Origin: Christensenella sp.
Lineage (GTDB): Bacteria; Bacillota; Clostridia; Christensenellales; CAG-917
Direction of reading: 5' to 3'
DNA: 64,000 nt
NCBI GenBank assembly: GCA_022009775.1
Contig: CP091723.1
Coordinates: forward strand, 558,001-622,000
Shown here piece after piece: positions 1-7,497 of the stretch. Made by a program: the position numbers and the translations under genes. The notes under the pieces are model-generated. The model was given only the letters and a program-made list of their open reading frames with translations. It was not told the origin of the DNA and ran no database searches. The number at the start of each line of letters is the position of its first letter. Positions within the stretch are counted from its first letter, which is position 1.

Positions 1-1088
1 TCAAGGAGTTTTTGCGTTTCCGCCGCAATGATTGCGTGTCCGAGATTTGACGGGTGCGTGTAGTCTGCATATATAAGTTTTCTTGCAAAACTATTTTGCG
101 TCAGATTTACTATACCGTCTTTCTCGTCTCTTGCGACAAAATCGTTGAACGCTTTGTTGATGTCGAGAACGTAAACGGGGGCGTCCTGATGATTGTCGTT
201 GTACTCGTCAATCATTCCGTTGAGTTTTTCCAAAATGTCCTGCGCAAGTACGCGAAGTTTCTGATACGTATCATAGCCGCGGTTTGCAAGTGCCTGTCTG
301 TACGCCGGCGTGATAAGTTTCGTATCTTCGACGACGGGATTGTACACTTTTTGGAAAATTATCTTTGCATTCGGATTGAGTGTACGAAGTCTTGCGACGA
401 TGTCTTCGATATCCTGATAAGTGTTTGGAAAATTGAAAATCGAGTCTTCCGCACCCTGATTTTGTCCGTAAACAAGCGTCTTTCCGTCTTGCGCAAAATC
501 AATCATGGGACGGATGGGCGTTTCGTCGTCATCATTCACGCCGCCGTCGTGCAAATACTCGAACAACGTATGGTTGTCTTCATATTTTCTCTTGAGCGAC
601 GCTTCGTTATCCGCACCGTCAAAACACGCCTGATACCATCTTTCGCCGTCCGTCTTGCCTTCGTTGATGTCGGCAATTTCCATAAGCATTGCGCCGAGAT
701 CGAATTGAAGCGCGTTGTTGCCGAGAACGGAAATGTGGATAATATCCGCTTGCTTTATGTGTGTCTGAATGAGCGTTGCGGTCTCGCTTTCACGGCTTAT
801 GACTTGCAAAAGGCCTTCGCCGTTTTTCTTATCCGCCATATTGCCCGACGTAAGATGTCCCGACATCGAATGATTGTAATAATTGAAGCCGTTGACTCTG
901 CCGATGAGCGCGTAATATCCGTAATTGTCGCGCTCGGACACGGGCGACGCGCCTATAAGCGCTTCCGCAATAGAGTCTCCGAGAAAAACTATCGACGGAC
1001 TGTCGCTCGAATCGTCGCACGCAACCAAAGTCAGCGTGAACACGATTATCAGAACGGCAACCGTGAGAATGCTCAGAATTTTTTTCAT
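1..1088 (-). CDS. SGNH/GDSL-type hydrolase lipoprotein (partial, C-terminus off the left edge)
   Basis: Reading the minus strand from the ATG at 1088 gives an open frame that runs off the window after about 362 codons. The N-terminus is a lipoprotein signal peptide (MKKILSILTVAVL..., lipobox LVAC), so the protein should be anchored on the outer face of the membrane. Right after it comes VFLGDSIAEAL, the block I serine motif of SGNH hydrolases. Near the left edge is YADYTHPSNLGH, which matches the block V Asp-x-x-His. The family cleaves esters or acyl groups; the substrate cannot be told from sequence. An AAAGGGG ribosome binding site precedes the start. It lies 58 bases downstream of the cyclophilin gene on the same strand and may be co-transcribed. 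The long plus-strand frame here is an antisense shadow. Confidence 0.85.
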   Translation of the reverse strand, partial: MKKILSILTVAVLIIVFTLTLVACDDSSDSPSIVFLGDSIAEALIGASPVSERDNYGYYALIGRVNGFNYYNHSMSGHLTSGNMADKKNGEGLLQVISRESETATLIQTHIKQADIIHISVLGNNALQFDLGAMLMEIADINEGKTDGERWYQACFDGADNEASLKRKYEDNHTLFEYLHDGGVNDDDETPIRPMIDFAQDGKTLVYGQNQGAEDSIFNFPNTYQDIEDIVARLRTLNPNAKIIFQKVYNPVVEDTKLITPAYRQALANRGYDTYQKLRVLAQDILEKLNGMIDEYNDNHQDAPVYVLDINKAFNDFVARDEKDGIVNLTQNSFARKLIYADYTHPSNLGHAIIAAETQKLL

Positions 1089-1146
1089 ATTTTCCCCTTT
1101 CCTTAGGCGCAACGCGCCTTTGTTTTCACACTGTCGCGCTTAAACT

Positions 1147-1659
1147 TTACGCTTTTTCCACAAAACAAACTTTCTTCATCTTTTGCTCTTTGAGCGGTCT
1201 GTCGTTGTAGTTTGTTTCAACGTCCGCGATTCTGTCCACTGCGTCCATACCTTCAACCACTTTGCCGAACGACGCGTATTGTCCGTCAAGAAACTTTGCG
1301 TCGGCGTGGCAGATAAAGAATTGCGACGACGCTGAATTCGGGAACTGACTTCTTGCCATAGAAATGACTCCGCGTTCGTGAGAAAGCGGATTGTTGACTC
1401 CGTTCATGCGGAATTCGCCTTTTATCGTCTCTTTGCTTCCGCCCATACCCGTGCCTTGCGGGTCGCCGCCCTGAATCATAAATCCCGAGATGACGCGGTG
1501 AAAAATAAGTCCGTCGAAAAAGCCTTGCAAGACGAGTTTTTTGAAGTTTGCCACAGTTATAGGTGCAACTTTTTCGTTGAGTTCCACGACGATAGTATCG
1601 CCGTTTTGCATTTCGATTTTGACGAAATCCGTTTGTTTGTCGGTTTCTATAAATGCCAT
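1147..1659 (-). CDS. ppiB: Cyclophilin-type peptidyl-prolyl cis-trans isomerase
   Basis: A 170-residue single-domain cyclophilin with no signal peptide, so cytoplasmic. It speeds cis-trans isomerisation of proline peptide bonds during folding. Family signatures are FHRVISGFMIQGGDPQGTG (active-site Arg and Gln region, residues about 53-71) and QFFICHADAKFLDGQYASFGKV (residues about 113-134). Length is normal for bacterial PpiB. The start at 1659 has an AAAGGAG site close upstream. The gene is 48 bases downstream of the flavoprotein gene and 58 bases upstream of the SGNH lipoprotein gene, all on the minus strand, so a short operon is possible. Confidence 0.95.
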   Translation of the reverse strand: MAFIETDKQTDFVKIEMQNGDTIVVELNEKVAPITVANFKKLVLQGFFDGLIFHRVISGFMIQGGDPQGTGMGGSKETIKGEFRMNGVNNPLSHERGVISMARSQFPNSASSQFFICHADAKFLDGQYASFGKVVEGMDAVDRIADVETNYNDRPLKEQKMKKVCFVEKA

Positions 1660-1707
1660 AATCGCTCCTTTATCGATATATTTTAAGTTGATAAAACTTC
1701 GTTTTTG

Positions 1708-2910
1708 TCACAAACTGTTTTTCGCAATGGCTATCGCAACCGCTTTTGCGCTTGAAAAAGCCCATTGCAGATTGTATCCGCCGCAGTCTCCGTCAACGTC
1801 GAGCGCTTCGCCTATGGCGTATGCGTTCTTTGCTTTTAGCGACATAAGGTTTTCGTCGAATTCTCTTACGTCCAAACCGCCCGACATAACTTGCGCAAGC
1901 GACGAGTCGGCAAGTCCTTCTATCGTGAATCTATAATTCTTTATCGCATTTGCAAGCGCACCGATTTTGCTTGCCGCCTTGTCCTGCGCGGCGCAACCTG
2001 CCGCCCATATTATACGCTCCTGCACTTTTGAATGGAACGTACCGAGAAGCAATTCCGCAACGGTGCAACCGTTGTCTCTTTTTCTCAAAATGTCTTCGAC
2101 TTCCGCCTTAGAATATTCGGGCATAAAGTCAACCGTCAGCATATCTCCGACTTTCGCTCTGCCCCTTGCAATCTCGCTTGAAAGGTTGAATGCGGCAATT
2201 CCGCTCACGCCGAAATCTTTGAAGAGCACTTCGCCCACTTCATAGCGATAGCCTATGCGCACTCCTGCCTTCACTCTCACGCCTTGCAAACTTTTGAGCG
2301 GCTCTTTGTTGGTCTTGATAGGAACCAAAGACGGCACACTCGGGCGCACTTTGTGTCCCAAGCCTTCAAGCAGCGCGGTGCTGTCCTTGCCGAACGTTGC
2401 GCACGAGCCTGTCGCAAGCACGACGTTTTCCGTCTCGAAAGAAAACGATTGATTCGGTTTCCCTTCGCACTTCACAACGCCGCTCACGTTGAATCTATCG
2501 TTGAAATTTTCGATGAAATTGACGGTGTGGGAGCAAAGCGTTTCGACACCGTTTCTTTCGACGGCACGGCGCAAAACGTCAAGCACGCTTGCCGCGCACT
2601 CGCTGTACGGATACACTCTCTTGTCAACGACTTTCGTGATAAGTCCCATTTTCTCGAAACTCGCAATCGTGTCGTGTGCGTCGAATTTGTCGAGAAATTC
2701 TTCAACGAAACTCGGCTTGTTGTAATGCACGATGTTCATATCGAGATTCGTGAGATTGCACTTTCCGTTGCCCGTTGCGAGCAACTTTTTCCCCACCCTG
2801 TCGTTGCCTTCGAGAATGGCGATTTTAAGTGACGGCGGAAGCATTGCGGCAAGAAAAAGTCCGCCCGCGCCGCCGCCTATGATAATAACGTCGTATTTTT
2901 GCGTATTCAT
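1708..2910 (-). CDS. HI0933/YhiN-like FAD-dependent oxidoreductase
   Basis: A 400-residue flavoprotein of the HI0933 (YhiN, aminoacetone oxidase-like) family. The N-terminus has the Rossmann FAD-binding loop IIGGGAGGLFLA (residues about 10-21), followed by the family marker GNGKCNLTN at about 47-55 and a second FAD-contact segment VVLATGSCATFG near residue 165. The C-terminal GEALDVDGDCGGYNLQWAFSSA is also typical. The reaction of most family members is unknown. The start at 2910 is the first in frame and sits 6 bases after a good -10 box, so the mRNA is probably leaderless (see the promoter entry). Confidence 0.92.
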   Translation of the reverse strand: MNTQKYDVIIIGGGAGGLFLAAMLPPSLKIAILEGNDRVGKKLLATGNGKCNLTNLDMNIVHYNKPSFVEEFLDKFDAHDTIASFEKMGLITKVVDKRVYPYSECAASVLDVLRRAVERNGVETLCSHTVNFIENFNDRFNVSGVVKCEGKPNQSFSFETENVVLATGSCATFGKDSTALLEGLGHKVRPSVPSLVPIKTNKEPLKSLQGVRVKAGVRIGYRYEVGEVLFKDFGVSGIAAFNLSSEIARGRAKVGDMLTVDFMPEYSKAEVEDILRKRDNGCTVAELLLGTFHSKVQERIIWAAGCAAQDKAASKIGALANAIKNYRFTIEGLADSSLAQVMSGGLDVREFDENLMSLKAKNAYAIGEALDVDGDCGGYNLQWAFSSAKAVAIAIAKNSL

Positions 2911-2916
2911 AGATTT

Positions 2917-2945
2917 ATTCTATCACACGCACGTGAATAAATCAA
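2917..2945 (-). promoter_or_regulatory. Promoter giving a probable leaderless mRNA for the flavoprotein gene
   Basis: On the minus strand TTGATT (2940-2945), a 17-base spacer and TAGAAT (2917-2922) are followed by only six bases before the ATG at 2910. Transcription starting about 7 bases after the -10 box would begin at or next to the start codon. No Shine-Dalgarno sequence lies in between. Confidence 0.6.
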
Positions 2946-3060
2946 TGTGCAAATGGTTGCGTTTTGAAATAATGCGCCGATTTTTATCTCTGAGTTTTTC
3001 AAAATTCGAGCGAATTCGACTTTGTATTTCATTTTTGCGTTTCGGGTTCGGTCTCAACGA

Positions 3061-3089
3061 AAAAAGCGAAGCAAAACGCTTCGCTTTTT
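3061..3089. terminator. Bidirectional hairpin terminator
   Basis: Perfect stem AAAAAGCGAAGC / GCTTCGCTTTTT with a five-base loop. It lies just past the stop of the zinc-ribbon membrane protein gene read on the minus strand; the A/T arms give a U-tract in both directions. Confidence 0.8.
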
Positions 3090-3107
3090 CATATCGCAAA
3101 AAATTGT

Positions 3108-3725
3108 TTACACTAGTGTTGCAAGCGGCAATAACGATGCCGAACCCGCCGCTATACCGCCGCCGACAAGCGCGACGATGATGACGAAATAGAGTATCAC
3201 TGCCACCACCGATACACAAACAGAGACGAGACACCCGATACCTGCCGCGCGGGAACGCTTCGGATAATCGTCCTTCCACACGAGCCAAAGGATAAATCCG
3301 ACGATAGGAATGAAGAATCCCAACACTCCCCAGCCTGCCGCGCCGTCGTCACCGCTGTTTGACGAAGTTTGCGTTTGCGTGCAGGTTGCGCCCTGAACGC
3401 CGTTGAACTGTTGCGCCTGTTGCGGACGATTGACGTAATACTCGCCCTTTTCGTTCATTGCGTTCACGTTTTGAGTGCCGATTCGAGACACGGTGAAAGA
3501 CGTTATCGGCGCGTTGTTGGCAAAATCGAAAATCGTTTTGATGATTGCTCCGCAAACGGGGCATTTTGCAAGTATGCAAATGAGATTGCCTTTGAAATCG
3601 AAAGCGATTTCCCATTGCACGTTATGTGCTCCGCAGAGCGGGCAAGACGGAATTGCGGCTGAAATCTTGTTTTGAGCAATCAGTCCGACGCCGTCGTTGT
3701 ATCTTTGAAATTCCATATTTATCAC
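3108..3725 (-). CDS. Zinc-ribbon membrane protein of unknown function
   Basis: A 205-residue protein I do not recognise as a named family. The N-terminal half has two Cys pairs, CPLCGAH (about 28-34) and CPVCGA (about 55-60), forming a zinc-ribbon. A Gln/Thr/Ser-rich linker follows. The C-terminal half has hydrophobic segments GWGVLGFFIPIVGFILWLV and a longer one ending in VVAVILYFVIIVALVGGG, so two membrane spans are likely, separated by a short basic loop (KDDYPKRSRAAG). The plan resembles many small Clostridia proteins with a zinc-ribbon plus two spans. The start at 3725 has an AAAGGAG site, a consensus promoter upstream and a terminator downstream, so it is a single-gene transcript. Confidence 0.8.
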   Translation of the reverse strand: MINMEFQRYNDGVGLIAQNKISAAIPSCPLCGAHNVQWEIAFDFKGNLICILAKCPVCGAIIKTIFDFANNAPITSFTVSRIGTQNVNAMNEKGEYYVNRPQQAQQFNGVQGATCTQTQTSSNSGDDGAAGWGVLGFFIPIVGFILWLVWKDDYPKRSRAAGIGCLVSVCVSVVAVILYFVIIVALVGGGIAAGSASLLPLATLV

Positions 3726-3743
3726 TCCTTTCTTATTGACTAT

Positions 3744-3772
3744 ATAATATCACCACTTTTCTTTCAAGTCAA
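3744..3772 (-). promoter_or_regulatory. Sigma-A promoter of the zinc-ribbon membrane protein gene
   Basis: TTGACT (3767-3772), a 17-base spacer and TATTAT (3744-3749) on the minus strand, about 20 bases upstream of the ATG at 3725. Confidence 0.7.
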
Positions 3773-3883
3773 CGATTGAAAATCACTCGAAAAATGTTGC
3801 ATAATGCAATATATTGCGCCTTAGGAGCAAATGCATGCAATCTCTCGACAAAACTTAGAAAAAGTTATAATATAATTCAGTAA

Positions 3884-3960
3884 GCACCCATGGCGCAACT
3901 GGATAGCGCATCAGATTCCGATTCTGACGGTTGGCGGTTCGAATCCGTTTGGGTGCGCCA
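3884..3960 (+). tRNA. tRNA-Arg(CCG)
   Basis: Full cloverleaf of 77 bases with encoded CCA: acceptor GCACCCA/TGGGTGC, D-stem GCGC/GCGC, anticodon stem TCAGA/TCTGA with loop TTCCGAT (anticodon CCG), and T-loop TTCGAAT. Two overlapping TATAAT boxes at 3866-3876 are the likely -10 region. The radical SAM cassette begins about 280 bases downstream. Confidence 0.95.
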
Positions 3961-3964
3961 TTTC

Positions 3965-4011
3965 GACACACGCAAAAGGAGCGTATAAAACTCCACCGCG
4001 TGTGTCTTTTT
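3965..4011 (+). terminator. Terminator of tRNA-Arg
   Basis: Stem GACACACGC (3965-3973) / GCGTGTGTC (3998-4006) followed by a T-run, four bases after the tRNA CCA. The 185 bases from here to the next hairpin hold nothing I can support as a gene. Confidence 0.75.
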
Positions 4012-4196
4012 CTATGCAGAACAGGGGCAAATTGCCGTTTTCGTGCCAGTTTACCCTTTTTATTGTTTCTTCGCGTATCGCCATAGGGATTTGTTTTTCT
4101 CTCGCATTGAAAAATCGCAAGCCTTTAACGATTGCACAAAAAGGATTTTTGCACGATAAGGAGCGTATGATTTCTTCTGTCTTAATCAACGAAAAA

Positions 4197-4232
4197 ATGA
4201 CCGACCGCGTTCGTAAGAGCGTAGTCGGTCAT
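4197..4232. terminator. Terminator closing the radical SAM cassette
   Basis: Stem ATGACCGAC (4197-4205) / GTCGGTCAT (4224-4232). On the minus strand it is followed by a T-run from the A6 tract at 4192-4197, placing a good terminator 8 bases past the stop of the last cassette gene. The plus-strand side is also T-rich. Confidence 0.75.
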
Positions 4233-4239
4233 TTTATTT

Positions 4240-5148
4240 TTATCGATTTCTTTTCCCTGTATTTTCTGTCCCTCGGATTTCCTCATGATAGAAATAATCC
4301 ACGATCACCGGATGTCCCTGCGGGACTCTGCCATAAGGCATTTCATTATCCACAAAGGGACAATCATACTTCTTAGCCATTTCCGCAGCTTTTACTTCAA
4401 GTGCTTCAAAGTAGCTGCGGTTATGCTTGTTGTAGATCTCATCGTAAAGTGGTACAAGATCAGGATGTTTTCCGGCAATATAATCCATAATCGTCTTTTT
4501 GAAACCGCCCCGAAGGTTGAGATTTTCAAGCCAAAACAGATCGCACTGATCCTTTACCCGCTCAAAGATTGCTTCAATATCTGTAATACCAGGAAATACC
4601 GGGGATACGAAACAGACTGTACGGATACCTGCATCATATACCTGCTTCATAGCAGCGATACGACGCTCAATGCTCGAAGCAAAATCCATATCGTTCTTGA
4701 AATTTTCATCCAGTGTGTTGATCGACCATGAAACGGTTACTCGTCCAAGCTTCTTCAGCAAATCAATATCCCGTATCACAAGATCAGACTTTGTGCAGAT
4801 CAGAATATCTGCGTCACTGCCGATCAGCTGCTCCAGAAGTTTTCTGGTATTTCTGAATTGCTCCTCCTGTGGATTGTAGCCATCAGTCACAGAACCGATA
4901 ACCACCCTCTGTCCAGCATATTTCTTTGGATTCTTAATTTCCGGCCAATGCTTCACGTCAAGGAAAGTGCCCCATTCCTCCGTGTGTCCGGTAAAGCGCT
5001 TCATAAAAGAAGCATAACAATACTTGCAGGCATGTGTGCAACCCACATAGGGATTGACCGAGTAACCGCCTACAGGCAAATTGGACTTGGTCATGATGTT
5101 CTTTGTTTCCACCTCATCAATGAGGATTCCATTTATTACTTCTGCCAT
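4240..5148 (-). CDS. Radical SAM mobile pair protein, SPL-like partner
   Basis: A 302-residue radical SAM protein. The cluster-binding motif CTHACKYC (Cys37, Cys41, Cys44) follows NPYVG, and RVVIGSVTDGYNPQE (about 79-93) is typical of the spore-photoproduct-lyase-like group (COG1533). It should bind a 4Fe-4S cluster and cleave S-adenosylmethionine to a radical; the substrate is unknown. An upstream GGAGGT site precedes the ATG at 5148, and the start overlaps the end of the preceding radical SAM gene by 13 bases, so the two are translationally coupled. With its partner and the MarR gene this matches the conserved trio named radical SAM mobile pair in public family models; I am not certain which partner is called A or B. 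Codon use is less GC-skewed than in neighbouring native genes, fitting recent transfer. Confidence 0.88.
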   Translation of the reverse strand: MAEVINGILIDEVETKNIMTKSNLPVGGYSVNPYVGCTHACKYCYASFMKRFTGHTEEWGTFLDVKHWPEIKNPKKYAGQRVVIGSVTDGYNPQEEQFRNTRKLLEQLIGSDADILICTKSDLVIRDIDLLKKLGRVTVSWSINTLDENFKNDMDFASSIERRIAAMKQVYDAGIRTVCFVSPVFPGITDIEAIFERVKDQCDLFWLENLNLRGGFKKTIMDYIAGKHPDLVPLYDEIYNKHNRSYFEALEVKAAEMAKKYDCPFVDNEMPYGRVPQGHPVIVDYFYHEEIRGTENTGKRNR

Positions 5149-5825
5149 GAGCCCTGTACCTCCAACACTTTATTGAATTCTTCCGGCATCTCCTGAATCA
5201 TATTTTCATCCCCTATGATTGGGATTAGGTCTTCCTTCATAAACACCGGAATGCCGAGCGTATGTGCCTGGTTTGTCAGAGACCATGCCCATTCCGGCTC
5301 CGTATGAACCTTCCTGCTTTGAGCTCCGGTCATGGTGCCGACAACAACCCAGTTGATTTTGGAAAGGTCAACTATACCGGGATCATCGAATAGCGGCTCA
5401 AAAGTAACATGATAGTGTTTTGCTCTGACATTTTCCCGTAGTGCGTCAATACGCCACAGTTCTGCTTTTCTCGTCACCGTAACGCCAAACCATGCGTTTT
5501 CCAGCTCGGTATCAAAATCCAGCAGATCGGGGCGTTTGGTGAGAAATAGGAACTGATGCTGTGGATTTTCACGAATCTTGGCAAATACCTCGTCTCTCCA
5601 TTCCTGCTTCCAGCCAGAGAGATCGCTCATGCCGGTAAGAAGAAAGTTCTGCGGACATTTCTTTTCCATCATTTTGAGCTTGCTCGGAAAGTATTCAGGG
5701 GTAGTGAAATCATCGATCATATGCCAGCGTTTCACATTATTACGGGCATAGCAATATGTACACCCCACCGTACAGCCGATGACAATATTCATGTTCTGAA
5801 TCTGATCTTTTATACAAATACTCAT
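5136..5825 (-). CDS. Radical SAM mobile pair protein, short DUF5131-like partner
   Basis: A radical SAM protein of about 229 residues resembling phage Gp37/Gp68 (DUF5131) proteins. The motif CTVGCTYCYARN binds the 4Fe-4S cluster. Further family features are FLLTGMSDLSGW, HQFLFLTKRPDLL and NAWFGVTVTRK, each matching strands of the half-barrel. The ATG at 5825 overlaps the MarR stop in an ATGA junction and is the preferred start; a GTG in frame at 5837 is possible. Function is unknown. Pairing of two different radical SAM enzymes under one regulator suggests they act on a shared substrate or on each other; that is inference. Confidence 0.87.
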   Translation of the reverse strand: MSICIKDQIQNMNIVIGCTVGCTYCYARNNVKRWHMIDDFTTPEYFPSKLKMMEKKCPQNFLLTGMSDLSGWKQEWRDEVFAKIRENPQHQFLFLTKRPDLLDFDTELENAWFGVTVTRKAELWRIDALRENVRAKHYHVTFEPLFDDPGIVDLSKINWVVVGTMTGAQSRKVHTEPEWAWSLTNQAHTLGIPVFMKEDLIPIIGDENMIQEMPEEFNKVLEVQGSWQK

Positions 5826-6259
5826 GACTTCTGCCACTCCTCAAGATTCTTTCTGATACGGTCAAGGCATTCCTCAAACCGTGTAATTTCTTCCTCTGAA
5901 AAACCTTTATAGTAAATGCTGCCCATCTCATCAGATACAGTATCGTACTCTCCCTTTAAGGCATGTGCTTTCTCAGTCAGAAACAGAAGTGTTTTCCTTT
6001 TGTCCGTTTCAGACTGAACGCGGCTTATCAGCCCTTGATTTTCCATTCTTTCCAGCATCGTCGTAAGAGATGTTATCGCCAATCCGCATTTTATCGAAAG
6101 TGACCTGATTGAGATTCCATCCCCCTGCCAAAGCACATAAAGAATGCGCCCCTGAGCTCCATTGAACGCATCAACATTCTTTTCGCTGAGAATCTTCTCA
6201 AAGATTCGGTCTCCAAGCTGTTTTATTTTAGTGACAATAAATCCACCATTCATTTTCAT
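5822..6259 (-). CDS. MarR-family regulator of the radical SAM pair
   Basis: A 145-residue winged-helix protein of normal MarR length. Residues about 30-100 hold the DNA-binding domain: GRILYVLWQGDGISIRSLS then GLAITSLTTMLERMENQGLISRV, the recognition helix and wing start. C-terminal helices (FSEEEITRFEECLDRIRKNLEEW) form the dimer. It is the first gene of the cassette, overlapping the next gene by 4 bases. Its promoter is overlaid with inverted repeats (see the operator entry), so autorepression of the whole trio, relieved by an unknown ligand, is likely. Confidence 0.9.
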   Translation of the reverse strand: MKMNGGFIVTKIKQLGDRIFEKILSEKNVDAFNGAQGRILYVLWQGDGISIRSLSIKCGLAITSLTTMLERMENQGLISRVQSETDKRKTLLFLTEKAHALKGEYDTVSDEMGSIYYKGFSEEEITRFEECLDRIRKNLEEWQKS

Positions 6260-6264
6260 AGAAA

Positions 6265-6320
6265 AAAACTCCTATATAGTAGTTTTATTAAATAATACCA
6301 TATAGGAGTTTTATTGTCAA
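6265..6320 (-). promoter_or_regulatory. Promoter and operator of the MarR/radical SAM cassette
   Basis: On the minus strand TTGACA (6315-6320), a 17-base spacer and TATTAT (6292-6297) form a near-perfect sigma-A promoter. A 12-bp inverted repeat, AAAACTCCTATA (6265-6276) and TATAGGAGTTTT (6301-6312), places one arm inside the -35/-10 spacer and the other in the leader, where it also contains the AGGAG ribosome binding site of marR. Within the leader AAAACT/AGTTTT (6265-6286) forms a further short palindrome. This is the expected layout for a MarR dimer repressing its own operon. Confidence 0.7.
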
Positions 6321-6710
6321 CAGTCTGTATGTCCAAATAGATATAATTTCCGATTTGTCTCTTCGTTGTATCGCCCCCATGGACACTTGTCCCGCTTTCG
6401 CCGTAAAAAGACGCTCTTTTTTGTTCGTCATGGACATTCCAAGACCTTTGCGTTTTGCAACGGTCTTTTTTTCGGTGACCGCAAGCAAAGACAAATCAAG
6501 CGCGTAGCATTTGAGTTTGTCGCGCGCAGCGGACATACCACCGGAGAAATTTCTTCAAAATCACTTCTGACTGTCTCTTCATTAAACAAAATACCTACGG
6601 TGTGCCACTTGTCCGTATTAAATACAAGCCCCGTGTCGACTTTGGTTCCTTCATAGTTAATATAAAGACTACTGTCTGTGACAAAATTAGACCTAGAATT
6701 CGCTGATAGC
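6321..6710. other. Gene-poor stretch between the radical SAM cassette and the orphan protein gene
   Basis: About 390 bases with only short frames lacking ribosome binding sites or family signals on both strands (for example minus-strand frames at 6288-6536 and 6428-6712). A hairpin AGACC/GGTCT with inner TTGC/GCAA followed by seven T, at about 6440-6471 on the plus strand, looks like a terminator with no gene in front of it. This may be debris at the edge of a mobile insertion; no gene is supported. Confidence 0.4.
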
Positions 6711-6738
6711 ATAGAAAAAGGAGAATTTAGATTCTCCT
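6711..6738 (-). terminator. Terminator of the orphan protein gene
   Basis: Stem AGGAGAAT (6719-6726) / ATTCTCCT (6731-6738), four-base loop, then a T-run on the minus strand (complement of 6711-6718). Confidence 0.75.
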
Positions 6739-6781
6739 ATTTCTATATTAATTCTACCATGGACTCGCCATCCATTATTGA

Positions 6782-7360
6782 TTAGTGTTTCCTAAGCTTT
6801 CCTATTGGTTCCCAAATGGTTCCATCACCTAACAAATTTTCCGCGTATGTTCTGTCGAGAACATAATTAGGGTCTGCATCAAACAAATATTCACGATATG
6901 CCCTTTCCTTTTTATTTTTTCTACTTTCTGTTTGCGGATATCCTGACTCAACAAATCTAGATATTTTACCCTCGACATAATCAATAAAACCGGTTATGTA
7001 AACATCTTTTTCCCTAAATGAATACCATACTATTTCGACAGAGTTCTCATTATAATAATAGAAAATATAATTTAATATAGTTCCATCATCATCAAATCTT
7101 TCGGTAAGACGCAGGCGATCTTGCTCATCAAAGTAGTAGGAATAATGCCTTGATTTTTCATTTTTAGTAAGCCGTCCTTTATACGTTATATATTTGCCTA
7201 TTTCCATATCCGGCCAAAACATCCCATACAAATCGATTCCTCTGCTCATGAGTTTTTTGGGACATTGCAAGATGATATCTTCGTGTTCATCCAAACAATT
7301 TCGATGCCTTTGAGCTATATCTAACAATCTTACGAACACTTTCTCATCATATTCTGCCAT
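6782..7360 (-). CDS. Hypothetical acidic/aromatic protein, possibly an immunity-type orphan
   Basis: A 192-residue cytoplasmic protein with no signal peptide and no family I recognise. It starts behind a perfect AGGAGGT site (ATG at 7360) and ends before its own terminator. The middle is a run of beta-strand-like, Tyr-rich sequence with Asp/Asn turns (YYFDEQDRLRL, ILNYIFYYYNEN, VEIVWYSFREKDVYI). Such strands recall antiparallel sheets of immunity proteins to polymorphic toxins, but no toxin gene is adjacent, so that is only a suggestion. The gene is clearly more A+T-rich than its neighbours and lies beside the radical SAM cassette, which points to acquired DNA. Confidence 0.7.
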   Translation of the reverse strand: MAEYDEKVFVRLLDIAQRHRNCLDEHEDIILQCPKKLMSRGIDLYGMFWPDMEIGKYITYKGRLTKNEKSRHYSYYFDEQDRLRLTERFDDDGTILNYIFYYYNENSVEIVWYSFREKDVYITGFIDYVEGKISRFVESGYPQTESRKNKKERAYREYLFDADPNYVLDRTYAENLLGDGTIWEPIGKLRKH

Positions 7361-7497
7361 ATTATTTCAGACCTCCTAAAACACTTTTATAAACCCACAA
7401 CATGTCTTTTACACCATCGCTAACAATTGTTTCCATTAGATAAAAAAGCTTCTATAGTCTTTAGATATGTCAATTCCATATATGCGCCGCGAATTTA

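Noticed and set aside
3911..4376. Short frames on both strands around tRNA-Arg and its downstream gap
   Set aside because: They overlap the tRNA and terminators, have no family signal, and their starts lack convincing ribosome binding sites.
7366..7497. Very short minus-strand frame (METIVSDG...) before the orphan gene
   Set aside because: It ends after 19 codons inside the Shine-Dalgarno region of the next gene and has no ribosome binding site of its own.
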